DNA of 33,884 nucleotides. Source: Gaiellaceae bacterium. GTDB lineage: Bacteria > Actinomycetota > Thermoleophilia > Gaiellales > Gaiellaceae. The stretch spans positions 1 through 33,884 of the forward strand of contig JAJTCQ010000012.1 in the NCBI GenBank assembly GCA_021323315.1. The letters are read 5' to 3'. Position 1 is the first letter of the stretch; every line of letters begins with the position of its first letter. This document shows, in pieces, positions 1 through 9,452 of this stretch. The position numbers and the translations under genes are program-made. Below the pieces are notes generated by a model that worked only from the letters and a program-made list of their open reading frames with translations, was not told the origin of the DNA and ran no database searches.

Positions 1-1026
<1,026 letters not shown>

Positions 1027-1032
1027 AGGCCT

Positions 1033-1038
1033 AGGGTA
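1033..1038 (-). promoter_or_regulatory. Putative -10 element of a leaderless secA promoter
   Basis: On the minus strand the hexamer TACCCT is followed by exactly six bases and then the GTG of secA. The TAnnnT-N6-start arrangement is the known pattern of leaderless promoters in Actinomycetota. No convincing -35 is visible. The remainder of 1027-1195 shows nothing else I can name apart from a small hairpin next to the preceding stop codon. Confidence 0.4.
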
Positions 1039-1179
1039 CCGGCTCGCTTTGCGGATCGAGCCGTCGTGATCGGCCGCCAAACCGCCACACTTCGGTCATC
1101 GGACGGAGACCGGAGCACCGCTAGCGTCCCCTCTCGTGGACGCCGAGCGCCTTCAGAGCGACGGTCGCTAGACGCAAGC

Positions 1180-1193
1180 CGAGGCAAGCCTCG
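1180..1193 (-). terminator. Short GC-rich hairpin after the 163-aa gene
   Basis: Six-base arms CGAGGC and GCCTCG with a two-base loop lie directly after the TAG of the preceding minus-strand gene. There is no following T-run, so this is only a weak terminator candidate; it could equally be a chance inverted repeat in GC-rich DNA. Confidence 0.25.
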
Positions 1194-1195
1194 CC

Positions 1196-1687
1196 CTACA
1201 GCGCCAGAACGGAGACCTCCCAGAGGTCGCCGCGCAGCCGGTACGCGTGCGCGGCGTAGGCGCCTCGCACGCGAGCGGTCGCGATGCGCTCGAGCCCGAC
1301 CGCCTGCGCCGGGTCGGCCGGCACGCCGTCCATCCGCAACGCGAGCTCCGATCGGTTCCACGTGAGCTGGAGATCGTCCCCTCGCGGATCGGGATCCAGA
1401 CGCTGCACGTCGATGCGAACGGCGCCGATCGCCCACAGCTCCGGCCGTCGCACCGCCAGCGCCCGGTACGGAGGCGTGATGCTCTCGGACAGCGCCGCGG
1501 CGAACGGCGCCGCGTCCGGCTCGCCCGACGACTCGACGAAGAAGGCCCCGTCCCCCAGCGCGACGAACGCAATCTCGTCGCCGGTGACGCCGGCGGCGCG
1601 GAGCGTCGCAACGGCGTCCCACTCGCGTCCGCGCGCGAGGCCGGTGATGCCCGCGGCGAGCCACTCGCGCGCAGGGTCGAGGGGCAC
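1196..1687 (-). CDS. Hypothetical protein, 163 aa
   Basis: I do not recognise the family. The start was set at GTG 1687 because AGGAG lies five bases upstream (1693-1697); a longer reading to 1738 would run through a dispersed repeat and is unlikely. The predicted protein is soluble, with no signal peptide or membrane segment. The N-terminal half has an alternating helix pattern (residues 5-30), then a region containing GDGAFFVES; the C-terminal half looks beta-rich (WAIGAVRIDVQRL, LQLTWNRSEL, LWEVSVLAL). It sits between hpf and secA on the same strand. Codon use matches its neighbours, supporting real coding. Function is unknown; position alone does not tie it to secretion. Confidence 0.7.
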   Translation of the reverse strand: MPLDPAREWLAAGITGLARGREWDAVATLRAAGVTGDEIAFVALGDGAFFVESSGEPDAAPFAAALSESITPPYRALAVRRPELWAIGAVRIDVQRLDPDPRGDDLQLTWNRSELALRMDGVPADPAQAVGLERIATARVRGAYAAHAYRLRGDLWEVSVLAL

Positions 1688-1697
1688 GCTAGCTCCT

Positions 1698-1757
1698 GCA
1701 AGACCGGCATCCGCTCGCGCGGATCCCGGTCGCGTCAAGACCCGCCTTGCGGCCGCG
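1698..1757 (+). repeat. Dispersed palindromic repeat, copy A
   Basis: One of three related intergenic elements in this window (others at 15678-15744 and 28589-28660). It opens with GCAAGACCGG, forms a hairpin with arms CATCCGC and GCGGATC around a TCGC loop flanked by CCGG/CCGG, and is followed by GGTCGCG and a degenerate tail ending GCGGCCGCG. It lies between hpf and the 163-aa gene, immediately upstream of the latter's ribosome binding site. Compared with copy B the stem bases differ but the pairing is kept. This copy lacks part of the conserved tail shared by B and C. Confidence 0.65.
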
Positions 1758-1785
1758 CCGGCTTCGCATCCCGGGCGCCGTCAGG

Positions 1786-2145
1786 CTACGCGGCTTCTTC
1801 TTCGCCCGAGTCGCCGTCGCGCTTGCGTTGCGCGGCCCGGCGCGGCTCGCGGACGCGCTTGTCGCGGTGGCGCTCGATCTGCCGCTCGAGCTTGTCCACG
1901 AGGCGGTCGACCGCGGCCTCGTAGGTGGTGGCCGCTTCGCGCGCGACCAGGTTCGAGCCCTTCATGAAGACGACGCCTTCGGCGACGTGGTCGTCGCGGA
2001 TCGACGGATTGTGCTCGCGGGAGAAGGTCACTTCCACGACCGTACCCTCGTAGAGCCGCCGCGACAGCTTGGACAGGCGCTTCTCGGCATACGCCTGCGC
2101 CGCCTCCGGAACCGACTCGTGCTGGGCCTTGATCTGGAGCTGCAT
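1786..2145 (-). CDS. hpf: Ribosome hibernation promoting factor HPF/YfiA family, short form
   Basis: HPF binds the decoding channel of the 30S subunit and silences ribosomes in stationary phase. The 119-aa product covers the S30AE domain (residues 1-100: opening QLQIKAQHESV, then EVTFSREHNPSIRDDH and AREAATTYEAAVDRLVDKL). It then ends in a basic tail with an acidic tip. The C-terminal dimerisation domain of the long form common in Gram-positive bacteria is absent, and I see no remnant of it before repeat copy A downstream. AAAGGAG lies eight bases before ATG 2145, a strong ribosome binding site. It follows comFC and precedes secA by one gene, a typical neighbourhood. Family call secure; whether it acts as short HPF or YfiA-like is open. 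Confidence 0.93.
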   Translation of the reverse strand: MQLQIKAQHESVPEAAQAYAEKRLSKLSRRLYEGTVVEVTFSREHNPSIRDDHVAEGVVFMKGSNLVAREAATTYEAAVDRLVDKLERQIERHRDKRVREPRRAAQRKRDGDSGEEEAA

Positions 2146-2181
2146 TGCAGGCGCTCCTTTCGCGACGACGACGCCCTGAAT

Positions 2182-2844
2182 CTAACGAACGGCTCGCGTG
2201 AGGGTGACTACCCGAACGCGCCTCGCCCCGAAACGTCGGCACGCTGCGGCGCAGGCGTCCGCGGTCGCTCCAGACGTGTACACGTCGTCGACGACGCACA
2301 CGTCGGGCGGCATCGCCTCGCGCGCCACGACGCTTCCACGGACATTGCGCCGCCGCTCGTGAAGCGAGAGGCCACGCTGTCGGGGAAGCGACTGCGTTCG
2401 CTCGAGCGCGTCGAGCATCGCGATGCCCCACATCGCGGCCAATTCGCGCGCGAGCGCACGCGCCGGGACGTCGCCGCGCTCCCGGGCGCGCTCGGGATCG
2501 CCCGGCACGGGAACGAGACAAGCGGCCTCCGGCTTCGGGATCGTCTTCACAACGAGCCGCGCCGCTTCACGTGCCAGCCCACGCCGTCCGCGCTCCTTCC
2601 AGCCCCGAACGAACGCTCTCGCCCCCGTGTCGTAGACGATCGCCGAGCGCGCCTCGACGAAGGCGAGCCTGCGGCCGGCGCACTCGGCGCACCGTCTGAC
2701 GGGCCACGGCCCGGGAGAGCCGCACCGCTCGCAGAGTGGAGGAAGAAGCCACGTGAGCTCGCCCTGACATTCGCTGCAGAGCGCTCGGCCCGGACGCTCG
2801 CACACGACGCACCGCTCCGGCAGGAGGAGATCCAGAGCCCGCAC
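2182..2844 (-). CDS. comFC: ComF family protein with phosphoribosyltransferase-type domain
   Basis: The 220-aa protein has an N-terminal zinc-ribbon region with eight cysteines in four pairs (C12/C15, C23/C26, C38/C41, C52/C55). A type I phosphoribosyltransferase fold follows, with the PRPP-binding signature VVDDVYTSGAT at residues 184-194. ComFC/GntX proteins are cytosolic and in competent bacteria act in DNA uptake; in most bacteria the role is unproven. GTG 2844 is the first codon giving the conserved opening with the first Cys pair at 12-15. It lies 36 bp upstream of hpf on the same strand and is probably co-transcribed with it. A competence role here is not supported by other competence genes in the window. 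Confidence 0.9.
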   Translation of the reverse strand: MRALDLLLPERCVVCERPGRALCSECQGELTWLLPPLCERCGSPGPWPVRRCAECAGRRLAFVEARSAIVYDTGARAFVRGWKERGRRGLAREAARLVVKTIPKPEAACLVPVPGDPERARERGDVPARALARELAAMWGIAMLDALERTQSLPRQRGLSLHERRRNVRGSVVAREAMPPDVCVVDDVYTSGATADACAAACRRFGARRVRVVTLTRAVR

Positions 2845-2881
2845 GGGTCGACCGTACGGGCGAACACGTCACGCGTTCGTG

Positions 2882-3979
2882 TCAGATGGGTGCCGAGACG
2901 AGCTCCCGCAGGTCGTCCTCCGCCCGCTCGAGATCCGCAGGCGTCTTGATCGGCAGGAAGCGTCCTCGAGGCCCGCGTCGCGGCACCTCGAGGTACTGGG
3001 CCGGGACGAACGCCGAGACCTCGTGGTAGAGCCGCTCGAGCTGCACCGCGGAGCGGCGTTCCACGTCCTTCAGCACGTAGAGCCAGGACAGGTCGTAGTC
3101 CGCGTCGAGCGTGTCGATGTGGAAGAGCGCCGTATTGGTGTTGAACACCGGCACGAGCTCCTGGTCGAAGTCGGGGGGAAAACGCGGCCCTTCGACCAGC
3201 TGAAGTCGTCCGTCGACACGCACCGGCGCGCCGCCCATGTCGCCCTCCTTCCGCGCGACCTCGCAGGTCAGCGACCTCCCGGAGGCCAGGTGCGCGCCGA
3301 TCACGACGGGATCGACACGCGCGCCGAGGTTGTCGACGTTCGACACCGTCACGTACCGCACGCCGCGATCGCGCAGCGCGTCGAGCGTCCCCGAGCGCCG
3401 AAGCGCCGGGAAGAGGTCGCCATGCCCGGGCGCGTACAGGGATGGAAGCCCGCCGGAGTCGCGGAACAGCTCGCCCGAGCGCTCCAGCCGGAGTGAGACG
3501 AACTGGCTGAAGACGAGCGGGTCGCCGAGCTCGCGCTCGACGACGTGCGCGCGGATGGCCGCGTCGGTGGCGAAGCTCGTCATGAGCGCGATCGGAACGG
3601 TGATGCCGATCTCGTGCTCGAGCGCGGCGGTCTGGACGAGCTTCGCCTCGAGGAAGCTCAGGCCGTCGACCGCTGCGAGGATCGCCTTGACGACGCCGCC
3701 GAACCGCGTCGCCATCCCGCCGGCAAGCACGACCTGCGCGACCGCCCCGCGACGCAGGGCGTCGAGACCGGCTTCCCGGATGGCCTCGTAGTCGGTGTCA
3801 CCCGGAGCTGGGAGCCGCGCGATCTCTTCCGGGGAGGGCGGCTCGATCGACCCGCGGATCAGGTTCGTCTCCAACGCGAGCCCGCCACTCGCGACCCGTG
3901 CACGGAGCACCTCGAACTGCCGCTCGTCGAACCCGAATCGCTCCAGGATCACGGCCGTCTCGCGGTCGACGTCGTTCAT
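2882..3979 (-). CDS. UTP--glucose-1-phosphate uridylyltransferase family (UDPGP) protein
   Basis: The 365-aa product belongs to the UDPGP family, which makes UDP-sugars from UTP and sugar-1-phosphates. The nucleotide-binding loop is LAGGMATRFGG (residues 85-95) and later blocks include PIALMTSFATD, PGHGDLFPAL, VTVSNVDNLGARVDP and VFNTNTALFHID, in the family's order. The loop differs from the usual LAGGxGTRLG by Ala for Gly before Thr, and Phe for Leu. ATG 3979 overlaps the mtnA stop as ATGA, so the two are probably translationally coupled. A longer upstream reading of the frame is the shadow of mtnA. UDP-glucose from this enzyme could feed the UDP-glucose dehydrogenase at 10908-12185. Substrate (glucose versus N-acetylglucosamine or another sugar) cannot be fixed from sequence. 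Confidence 0.85.
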   Translation of the reverse strand: MNDVDRETAVILERFGFDERQFEVLRARVASGGLALETNLIRGSIEPPSPEEIARLPAPGDTDYEAIREAGLDALRRGAVAQVVLAGGMATRFGGVVKAILAAVDGLSFLEAKLVQTAALEHEIGITVPIALMTSFATDAAIRAHVVERELGDPLVFSQFVSLRLERSGELFRDSGGLPSLYAPGHGDLFPALRRSGTLDALRDRGVRYVTVSNVDNLGARVDPVVIGAHLASGRSLTCEVARKEGDMGGAPVRVDGRLQLVEGPRFPPDFDQELVPVFNTNTALFHIDTLDADYDLSWLYVLKDVERRSAVQLERLYHEVSAFVPAQYLEVPRRGPRGRFLPIKTPADLERAEDDLRELVSAPI

Positions 3980-4935
3980 CGCACCGGCAAGGCGAGCGGC
4001 AAGGACGACTCGTACGGCGCGCGGTGGACGCCTGCCTCGGTCACGATCGCCGAGACGAACCGAGCCGGCGTGACGTCGAACGCCGGGTTCCGGGCCGGAT
4101 ACCGCGCCGAGACCTCGGTCGCGTCGCGCTCCTCGATCGGAATGTCGGCGCCGGTCGCAGCGTCGGCGTCCAGCGTCGACGTCGGCGCGACCACCACGAA
4201 CGGGACGTCGTGGTGGCCCGCGGCGAGGGCGAGCGCGTAGGTCCCGATCTTGTTCGCGACGTCGCCGTTGGCCGCGATCCGGTCGGCGCCCGTGAAGACG
4301 ACGTCGACCTCGCCGGCTGCCACGAGCGACGCGGCTGCACCATCCACGATCACGGCAAACGGGATACCCAGCGCGTCGAGCTCCCACGCCGTCAGGCGCG
4401 ATCCCTGGAGGAGCGGCCGCGTCTCGTCGACCCACACGTGCTCGACGTGCCCAGCCTCCCAGGCGGCGCGCACGGCACCGAGCGCCGAGCCGTAGCCGCC
4501 GGTCGCGAGGCCGCCCGTGTTGCAGTGCGTGAGCAGCCGCGCGCCTGCAGGGACGAGCTCGAGCGCGTGCTGCCCCATCCGCCGGCAGCGCGCGACCTCG
4601 TCGTCGTGCAGCGCCCGCGCACGGTCGGGCGACGGGTCAGCCCGCATCTGGTCGAGCGCCCAGCGGAGATTGGCGGCGGTCGGCCGAGACGTCGCGAGCA
4701 CTTCGTACGCGGCGTCGAGATCCTCACCGCGCATCGCGGCGAGCGCGAGCCCGTACGCAGCGGCGACTCCGATCGCAGGCGCGCCGCGAATCGCGAGCGT
4801 GCGGATCGCGTCGGCGACCGCGGCCGCAGACGCGCAGCGCATCTCGACCTCCTCCTCGGGCAGACGGCGCTGGTCGAGCAGGACGACGGCGTCCGGCTCG
4901 AGGCGAAGGATCCGGTCGGGCGTCAGGTCGCGCAC
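3976..4935 (-). CDS. mtnA: S-methyl-5-thioribose-1-phosphate isomerase
   Basis: MtnA converts methylthioribose-1-phosphate to methylthioribulose-1-phosphate in methionine salvage. The 319-aa protein shows RGAPAIG (50-56), THCNTGGLATGGYGSALG with the likely catalytic Cys138, and FTGADRIAANGDVANKIG with the likely catalytic Asp218. Length is slightly short of the usual 340-350 because the N-terminal lead is brief. GTG 4935 gives the expected lead into LLDQRRLP; no clear ribosome binding site precedes it. The 123 bp upstream to the glycosyltransferase stop hold no recognisable riboswitch. The other methionine-salvage enzymes (MtnB, MtnC, MtnD) are not in the window, so this could serve a shunt pathway instead. 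Confidence 0.95.
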   Translation of the reverse strand: MRDLTPDRILRLEPDAVVLLDQRRLPEEEVEMRCASAAAVADAIRTLAIRGAPAIGVAAAYGLALAAMRGEDLDAAYEVLATSRPTAANLRWALDQMRADPSPDRARALHDDEVARCRRMGQHALELVPAGARLLTHCNTGGLATGGYGSALGAVRAAWEAGHVEHVWVDETRPLLQGSRLTAWELDALGIPFAVIVDGAAASLVAAGEVDVVFTGADRIAANGDVANKIGTYALALAAGHHDVPFVVVAPTSTLDADAATGADIPIEERDATEVSARYPARNPAFDVTPARFVSAIVTEAGVHRAPYESSLPLALPVR

Positions 4936-5058
4936 GATCCGCGGTCGTCGTACACGCGGATAATCCCCGTGCAGCAGGCCACCCGGACCCTGGCGCGCCT
5001 CGATCTCCCTGTGGGGTTGTCTGACATCTGGGACGGGAAGCGTAGGGCTTCGGCCGCC

Positions 5059-6303
5059 CTATTCGACGACGTGGAGGATCTGCCTTGCGACGCTCGACCA
5101 GCTCCAGCGCTCGACCGCGGCCTTGCGTGCTGCAGCGCGCAGTGCGTCGCGGTCGGCGCCGCCCAATGCGAGCACGGCAGCGAGCCGCTCCCGAAGCGCC
5201 GTCGAGTCCCCGTTCGGGAAGCTTGCAAGGCCGCCGCGCCCCGGCGGATAGGCCTCCTCGAGCCCGCGCGCGACCTCGGCGAGCCCGGAGTGGTACGCCA
5301 CGATCGGGGGACAGCCGGCCGCCGCGGCTTCGGCGGCGACCATGCCGAACGCCTCGGGGAAGGTCGACGGAACGACGGCGACGTCCGCGTGCGCGAGCAG
5401 ATGGATGAGGTGACGGTGCTCGAGGGGGCCGGTGAAGAGAACGTCGAGCCCGGCGCCCCGCTCCTCCAGCTCGGTGCGGTAGTCGCCGAAGCCGACGATC
5501 ACCGCGCGGGCGTCCATGCCCCGGAGTGCGTCGAACAGGACCTGCACGCCCTTGTTCTCGATCAGCTTCCCGAAGTAGACGACCGTCGGCCGCTCGCCGG
5601 CGAGGAACGACGCCAGGCGCTCGGCGTTCCTATCGTCCGGGAGGCGCTCGTTCGCGTTGCCGGGGTTCGGGGGGTCGCGCCGCGCCTCCGCGACCAGCTC
5701 CGCGAGCGCATCGGTCCGCCGCGCCGGACGCCAGAGCTCGACGTCGACGCCCGGCGGGATCTCGTGCACGCGCTCGACCGTGCCGCAGACCTCGCGCACG
5801 ACGTTGCGGATGTGCTCGGAGCCGACGACGACGGCGTGCGCCCCGGCGAGCACCTCGCCGCCCCAGGCGGACAGCTCCGCGTTCCCGCGCATCGAGTACT
5901 CGAGCTCGGAGCCGTGTGCCTTCACGACGTAGGGACTGGCGCTGGCGGCGCCTACGGCCCCGCCGAGGAGGACGTGGTTGACGTAGGTCAGATCGGCTGA
6001 GCCCTGGTCACGCAGCGACCGCGCGTTCGCGTCGACCCACGCGTCGAGCTCAGCCCGCGTGCACTCCTGGAGCCGCTTGACCTCGTAGCCCTCGTAGCGA
6101 TCGAGGACGAACACCGGCAGCAGGCCGCCCGCGTCAGGTCTGACGGCCGTCGCGTCACCGATGTCGAACCGTTCCGGCTCGCGCTCCTGGGAGAAGACGG
6201 TGACGTCATGCCCGCCACGGCTCCACTCGCGCGCGAGCTGCCGGGCGTAGATGTTCGACCCCGTGCCACCCAGGAGGTAGCCGTGCCAGACGAAGATTCG
6301 CAG
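5059..6303 (-). CDS. GT4-family glycosyltransferase, probable CTG start
   Basis: A retaining GT-B glycosyltransferase of about 414 aa. The N-terminal Rossmann half opens with RIFVWHGYLLGGTGSN, the acceptor half of GT4 enzymes. The C-terminal half has VVYFGKLIENKGVQVLFDAL and the donor-binding E-x7-E motif in FPEAFGMVAAE near residues 314-322. The first ATG/GTG/TTG in frame is GTG 6114, which would remove 63 residues including the conserved glycine-rich loop. A TAG at 6304-6306 closes the frame upstream, and the very next codon is CTG 6303. AGGAG lies six bases before that CTG, so translation most likely starts there. It follows ahcY by nine bases and is probably in the same operon. Donor and acceptor are unknown; a role in an envelope polysaccharide, glycolipid or small-molecule glycoside is all plausible. 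Confidence 0.88.
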   Translation of the reverse strand: MRIFVWHGYLLGGTGSNIYARQLAREWSRGGHDVTVFSQEREPERFDIGDATAVRPDAGGLLPVFVLDRYEGYEVKRLQECTRAELDAWVDANARSLRDQGSADLTYVNHVLLGGAVGAASASPYVVKAHGSELEYSMRGNAELSAWGGEVLAGAHAVVVGSEHIRNVVREVCGTVERVHEIPPGVDVELWRPARRTDALAELVAEARRDPPNPGNANERLPDDRNAERLASFLAGERPTVVYFGKLIENKGVQVLFDALRGMDARAVIVGFGDYRTELEERGAGLDVLFTGPLEHRHLIHLLAHADVAVVPSTFPEAFGMVAAEAAAAGCPPIVAYHSGLAEVARGLEEAYPPGRGGLASFPNGDSTALRERLAAVLALGGADRDALRAAARKAAVERWSWSSVARQILHVVE

Positions 6304-6309
6304 CTAGCG

Positions 6310-6312
6310 CTC

Positions 6313-6314
<2 letters not shown>
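6310..6314 (-). promoter_or_regulatory. Ribosome binding site that supports a CTG start
   Basis: The minus strand reads AGGAG, six bases, then CTG at 6303. The Shine-Dalgarno overlaps the stop codon of ahcY (TAG at 6313-6315), which would couple translation of the two genes. This is the main evidence for the non-canonical start of the glycosyltransferase. Confidence 0.65.
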
Positions 6315-7602
<1,288 letters not shown>

Positions 7603-7962
7603 TCAGGCGGCGTCGGTCGCGAGCAGCCGTTCGTGCTTGCGCTGCTCCCACTCGACCCACGCAGGTGAGGTCTGATCTGCTGCCGGGACGGTCGTCCCGG
7701 CGAGCCAGGTCTCGACCGCGCCGCGGAGCGCAGGCTCGCGGCGAAGTCGAAGGGCGAACTCGAGCTCGGCGAGCTCGACGTCGAAGCGCGCGCGAAGATC
7801 GGCGAGCGCGTTCAGCTGGTTGAGCTCGCGGATGCCGTACCGGCGATAGCCCGCCTCGCTGCGGGCCGGGACGACGAGCCCTTCCTGCTCCAGGTACCGG
7901 AGCATGCGCGGCGACCAGCCGGTGCGACGGCTGGTCTCGCCGATGGGCATGCGTGGTTCCAC
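7603..7962 (-). CDS. MerR-family transcriptional regulator
   Basis: A 119-aa winged-helix regulator. The N-terminal MerR domain covers residues 5-75, with IGETSRRTGWSPRMLRYLEQ as helix-turn-helix and GYRRYGIRELNQLNAL as wing and linker. The dimerisation helix follows, and a short C-terminal tail (residues 90-119) holds no cysteine cluster, so this is not an obvious metal or redox sensor. GTG 7962 has AAGG seven bases upstream; ATG 7950 is the alternative. A 26-bp inverted repeat lies six bases upstream of the start. It is the first gene before ahcY with a 21-bp gap, so autoregulation together with ahcY is the simplest reading. The signal sensed is unknown; S-adenosylhomocysteine or a related metabolite is only a guess from context. 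Confidence 0.9.
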   Translation of the reverse strand: MEPRMPIGETSRRTGWSPRMLRYLEQEGLVVPARSEAGYRRYGIRELNQLNALADLRARFDVELAELEFALRLRREPALRGAVETWLAGTTVPAADQTSPAWVEWEQRKHERLLATDAA

Positions 7963-7967
7963 GAACT

Positions 7968-7993
7968 AACCTTATCAGAGTTGTGTCAAGGTT
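7968..7993 (-). promoter_or_regulatory. Probable MerR-type operator upstream of merR-ahcY
   Basis: An inverted repeat with ten-base arms AACCTTATCA and (as its reverse complement) AACCTTGACA, matching at eight of ten positions including a perfect AACCTT/AAGGTT, around a six-base centre. Its near edge lies six bases before the GTG of the MerR gene and its far edge overlaps the Lrp gene's stop codon. A TTGACA-like hexamer is embedded on the minus strand, but a correctly spaced -10 is not clear. Length and symmetry resemble known MerR operators. Confidence 0.5.
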
Positions 7994-8450
7994 CAAGCGG
8001 GGGACTTCGACGCGGAACCGGTGTGGAGTGGACGATCGACGTCGTCGTCTGGCCGTGCGGCGTGAATCGGTCGAGGATTTCCTCGAGATCGTCGATCGAG
8101 CGCAGATGCAGACGGATGAGGTAGCAGTCGTCGCCCGTGATCCGGTAGCACTCCGCCACCTCCGGGGAGTCTGCAGCGACCTCGCGTACCCGTTGGAGCT
8201 GGCCCGGCGACGGCCGGATTCGGACGATCGCCGACACGGGGAAGCCGAGCAGGACCGGATCGAGCTCGGCGCGATAGCCCGTGATCACGCCCGCCCGCTC
8301 GAGCCGGCTCACGCGCTCGGCGACGGCGGGGGCCGACATCCCGACGCGACGACCGAGCTCGGCGAAACCGATGCGGCCGTCCCTCTGGAGCTCTGCAAGC
8401 AGACGAAGGTTGATGGGGTCGAGGAGATTCGCTTCGTAGGTGCTCGCCAT
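7986..8450 (-). CDS. Lrp/AsnC-family transcriptional regulator
   Basis: A 154-aa regulator. Residues 10-55 form the AsnC-type helix-turn-helix (INLRLLAELQRDGRIGFAEL, then GMSAPAVAERVSRLERAGVI). Residues 65-140 form the RAM ligand-binding domain (FPVSAIVRIRPSP, ECYRITGDDCYLIRLHLRS, DDLEEILDRF). Lrp/AsnC proteins sense amino acids and often control a divergent transporter. Here an EamA permease starts 88 bp away in the opposite direction, so control of that exporter is the likely job. ATG 8450 has AAGG about six bases upstream. The intergenic region (8451-8537) shows no strongly supported operator. Confidence 0.93.
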   Translation of the reverse strand: MASTYEANLLDPINLRLLAELQRDGRIGFAELGRRVGMSAPAVAERVSRLERAGVITGYRAELDPVLLGFPVSAIVRIRPSPGQLQRVREVAADSPEVAECYRITGDDCYLIRLHLRSIDDLEEILDRFTPHGQTTTSIVHSTPVPRRSPPLEP

Positions 8451-8537
8451 TCCCAGCCTTGCTCTACTAGTCACTCTCGCCTCCAACTCCGTCGATCGTC
8501 CATTCCATGATGCCACGCGCGCGGCGAAAATGGCCGT

Positions 8538-9452
8538 GTGCACCGCAAGCACCTCACGACGCGCACTCCGCCCGAGGCGTACTTCGTCGGCAGCGCCGTC
8601 TTCCACTACCTGGGACCCGCGTTCGCGGTTCTTCTCTTCGCACGAGTCGAGCCGCTCGGCGTCGCCTGGCTTCGCATCGTTGGCGCCGCGGCGGTATTCG
8701 CGTTGTGGCGGCAGCCGTGGCGCGCGCTTGCGCGGATGGACAGACGAGCGAAGCGACTCCTCGTCGCACTCGGGGCCGTCTTCGCGGTGATGAACGCGTG
8801 CTTCTACGTCGCCATCGACGCGCTGCCGTTGGGGACGGTCGCGGCCATCGAGTTCCTCCCCGTCATCGCCCTCGCCGCGGTCGGGGCCAGGACAGCGCGA
8901 AACGGGATGGCACTCGGCCTGGCCGTCGTCGGGGTGTACCTCTTGACCGACGTCGAGCTGGACGCCGAGCCCGTCGGCATCGCGTTCGCGTTCGCGAACG
9001 CCGTACTCTTCGCCGCGTACATCGTCCTCGCCCATCGTCTCTCGCGTGTCGCAGCGTTCGCCCGACTGGATGGACTCGCCGCCGCGATACTCGTCGCCGC
9101 CGTGGTCGTCACACCGCTCGGAGGGTGGAGTGCACTGCCGGCACTTCTCGACCCCGCGCTGCTGTTGGCGGGCCTCGGAGTCGGAGTCACCTCCTCAGTG
9201 GTGCCCTACGTCTTCGATCAGCTCGCGATGGCGCGCCTTCCGCGAGCGACCTATGCGCTCATGGTCTCGATCCTCCCAGCGACGGCGACGATCATCGGGA
9301 TCCTCGTGCTCCGTCAGGTGCCGTCGCCGCCGGAGCTCGCCGGAGTGGCACTCGTCGTCGCGGGAGTGGCACTTCAGCGCGAACGCGCGGAGCGCGCGCA
9401 CGCGCCCGGTTGGCGCGAGGCTCAGGGCGCGGAGGTACCTTCGCGCCCGTAG
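8538..9452 (+). CDS. EamA/DMT-superfamily permease (RhtA-like exporter)
   Basis: An integral membrane protein of 304 aa with about ten hydrophobic segments in two EamA repeats of roughly 135 residues each. The first repeat includes the acidic-adjacent VAAIEFLPVIALAAVG segment after a conserved pro-leu turn. The second repeat includes VPYVFDQLAMARLPRATYAL and ILPATATIIGILVL, the pattern seen in RhtA threonine/homoserine exporters. GTG 8538 is used because it begins just before the first membrane segment; no good Shine-Dalgarno is present. It diverges from an Lrp/AsnC regulator, supporting amino-acid or metabolite efflux. Its 3' end overlaps that of the convergent cupin gene by 31 bp. The exact substrate is unknown. 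Confidence 0.9.
   Translation: MHRKHLTTRTPPEAYFVGSAVFHYLGPAFAVLLFARVEPLGVAWLRIVGAAAVFALWRQPWRALARMDRRAKRLLVALGAVFAVMNACFYVAIDALPLGTVAAIEFLPVIALAAVGARTARNGMALGLAVVGVYLLTDVELDAEPVGIAFAFANAVLFAAYIVLAHRLSRVAAFARLDGLAAAILVAAVVVTPLGGWSALPALLDPALLLAGLGVGVTSSVVPYVFDQLAMARLPRATYALMVSILPATATIIGILVLRQVPSPPELAGVALVVAGVALQRERAERAHAPGWREAQGAEVPSRP

Noticed and set aside
3980-4435. An upstream extension of the UDPGP gene by about 150 codons
   Set aside because: The added region is mtnA read in another frame and is Arg/Gly-rich without motifs; ATG 3979 with the ATGA overlap is the natural start.
4936-5058. A riboswitch (SAM, SAH or similar) before mtnA
   Set aside because: I looked for conserved cores and saw none. 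The stretch is only 123 bp and shows no clear multi-stem arrangement. A covariance model scan would settle it.
3898-6000. A 700-codon open frame on the plus strand
   Set aside because: It is antisense to mtnA and the glycosyltransferase, which have strong family motifs. The plus-strand translation is Arg/Glu/Asp/His-rich with no recognisable motif, as expected for the reverse frame of GC-rich codons.
7682-7701. A perfect inverted repeat GCCGGGAC...GTCCCGGC
   Set aside because: It lies inside the MerR coding sequence in a gap-free frame; short GC-rich inverted repeats are expected by chance in such DNA.
8451-9035. A long N-terminal extension of the Lrp/AsnC protein
   Set aside because: The extra residues are the reverse strand of the divergent EamA gene; ATG 8450 with AAGG upstream gives a normal-length Lrp protein.
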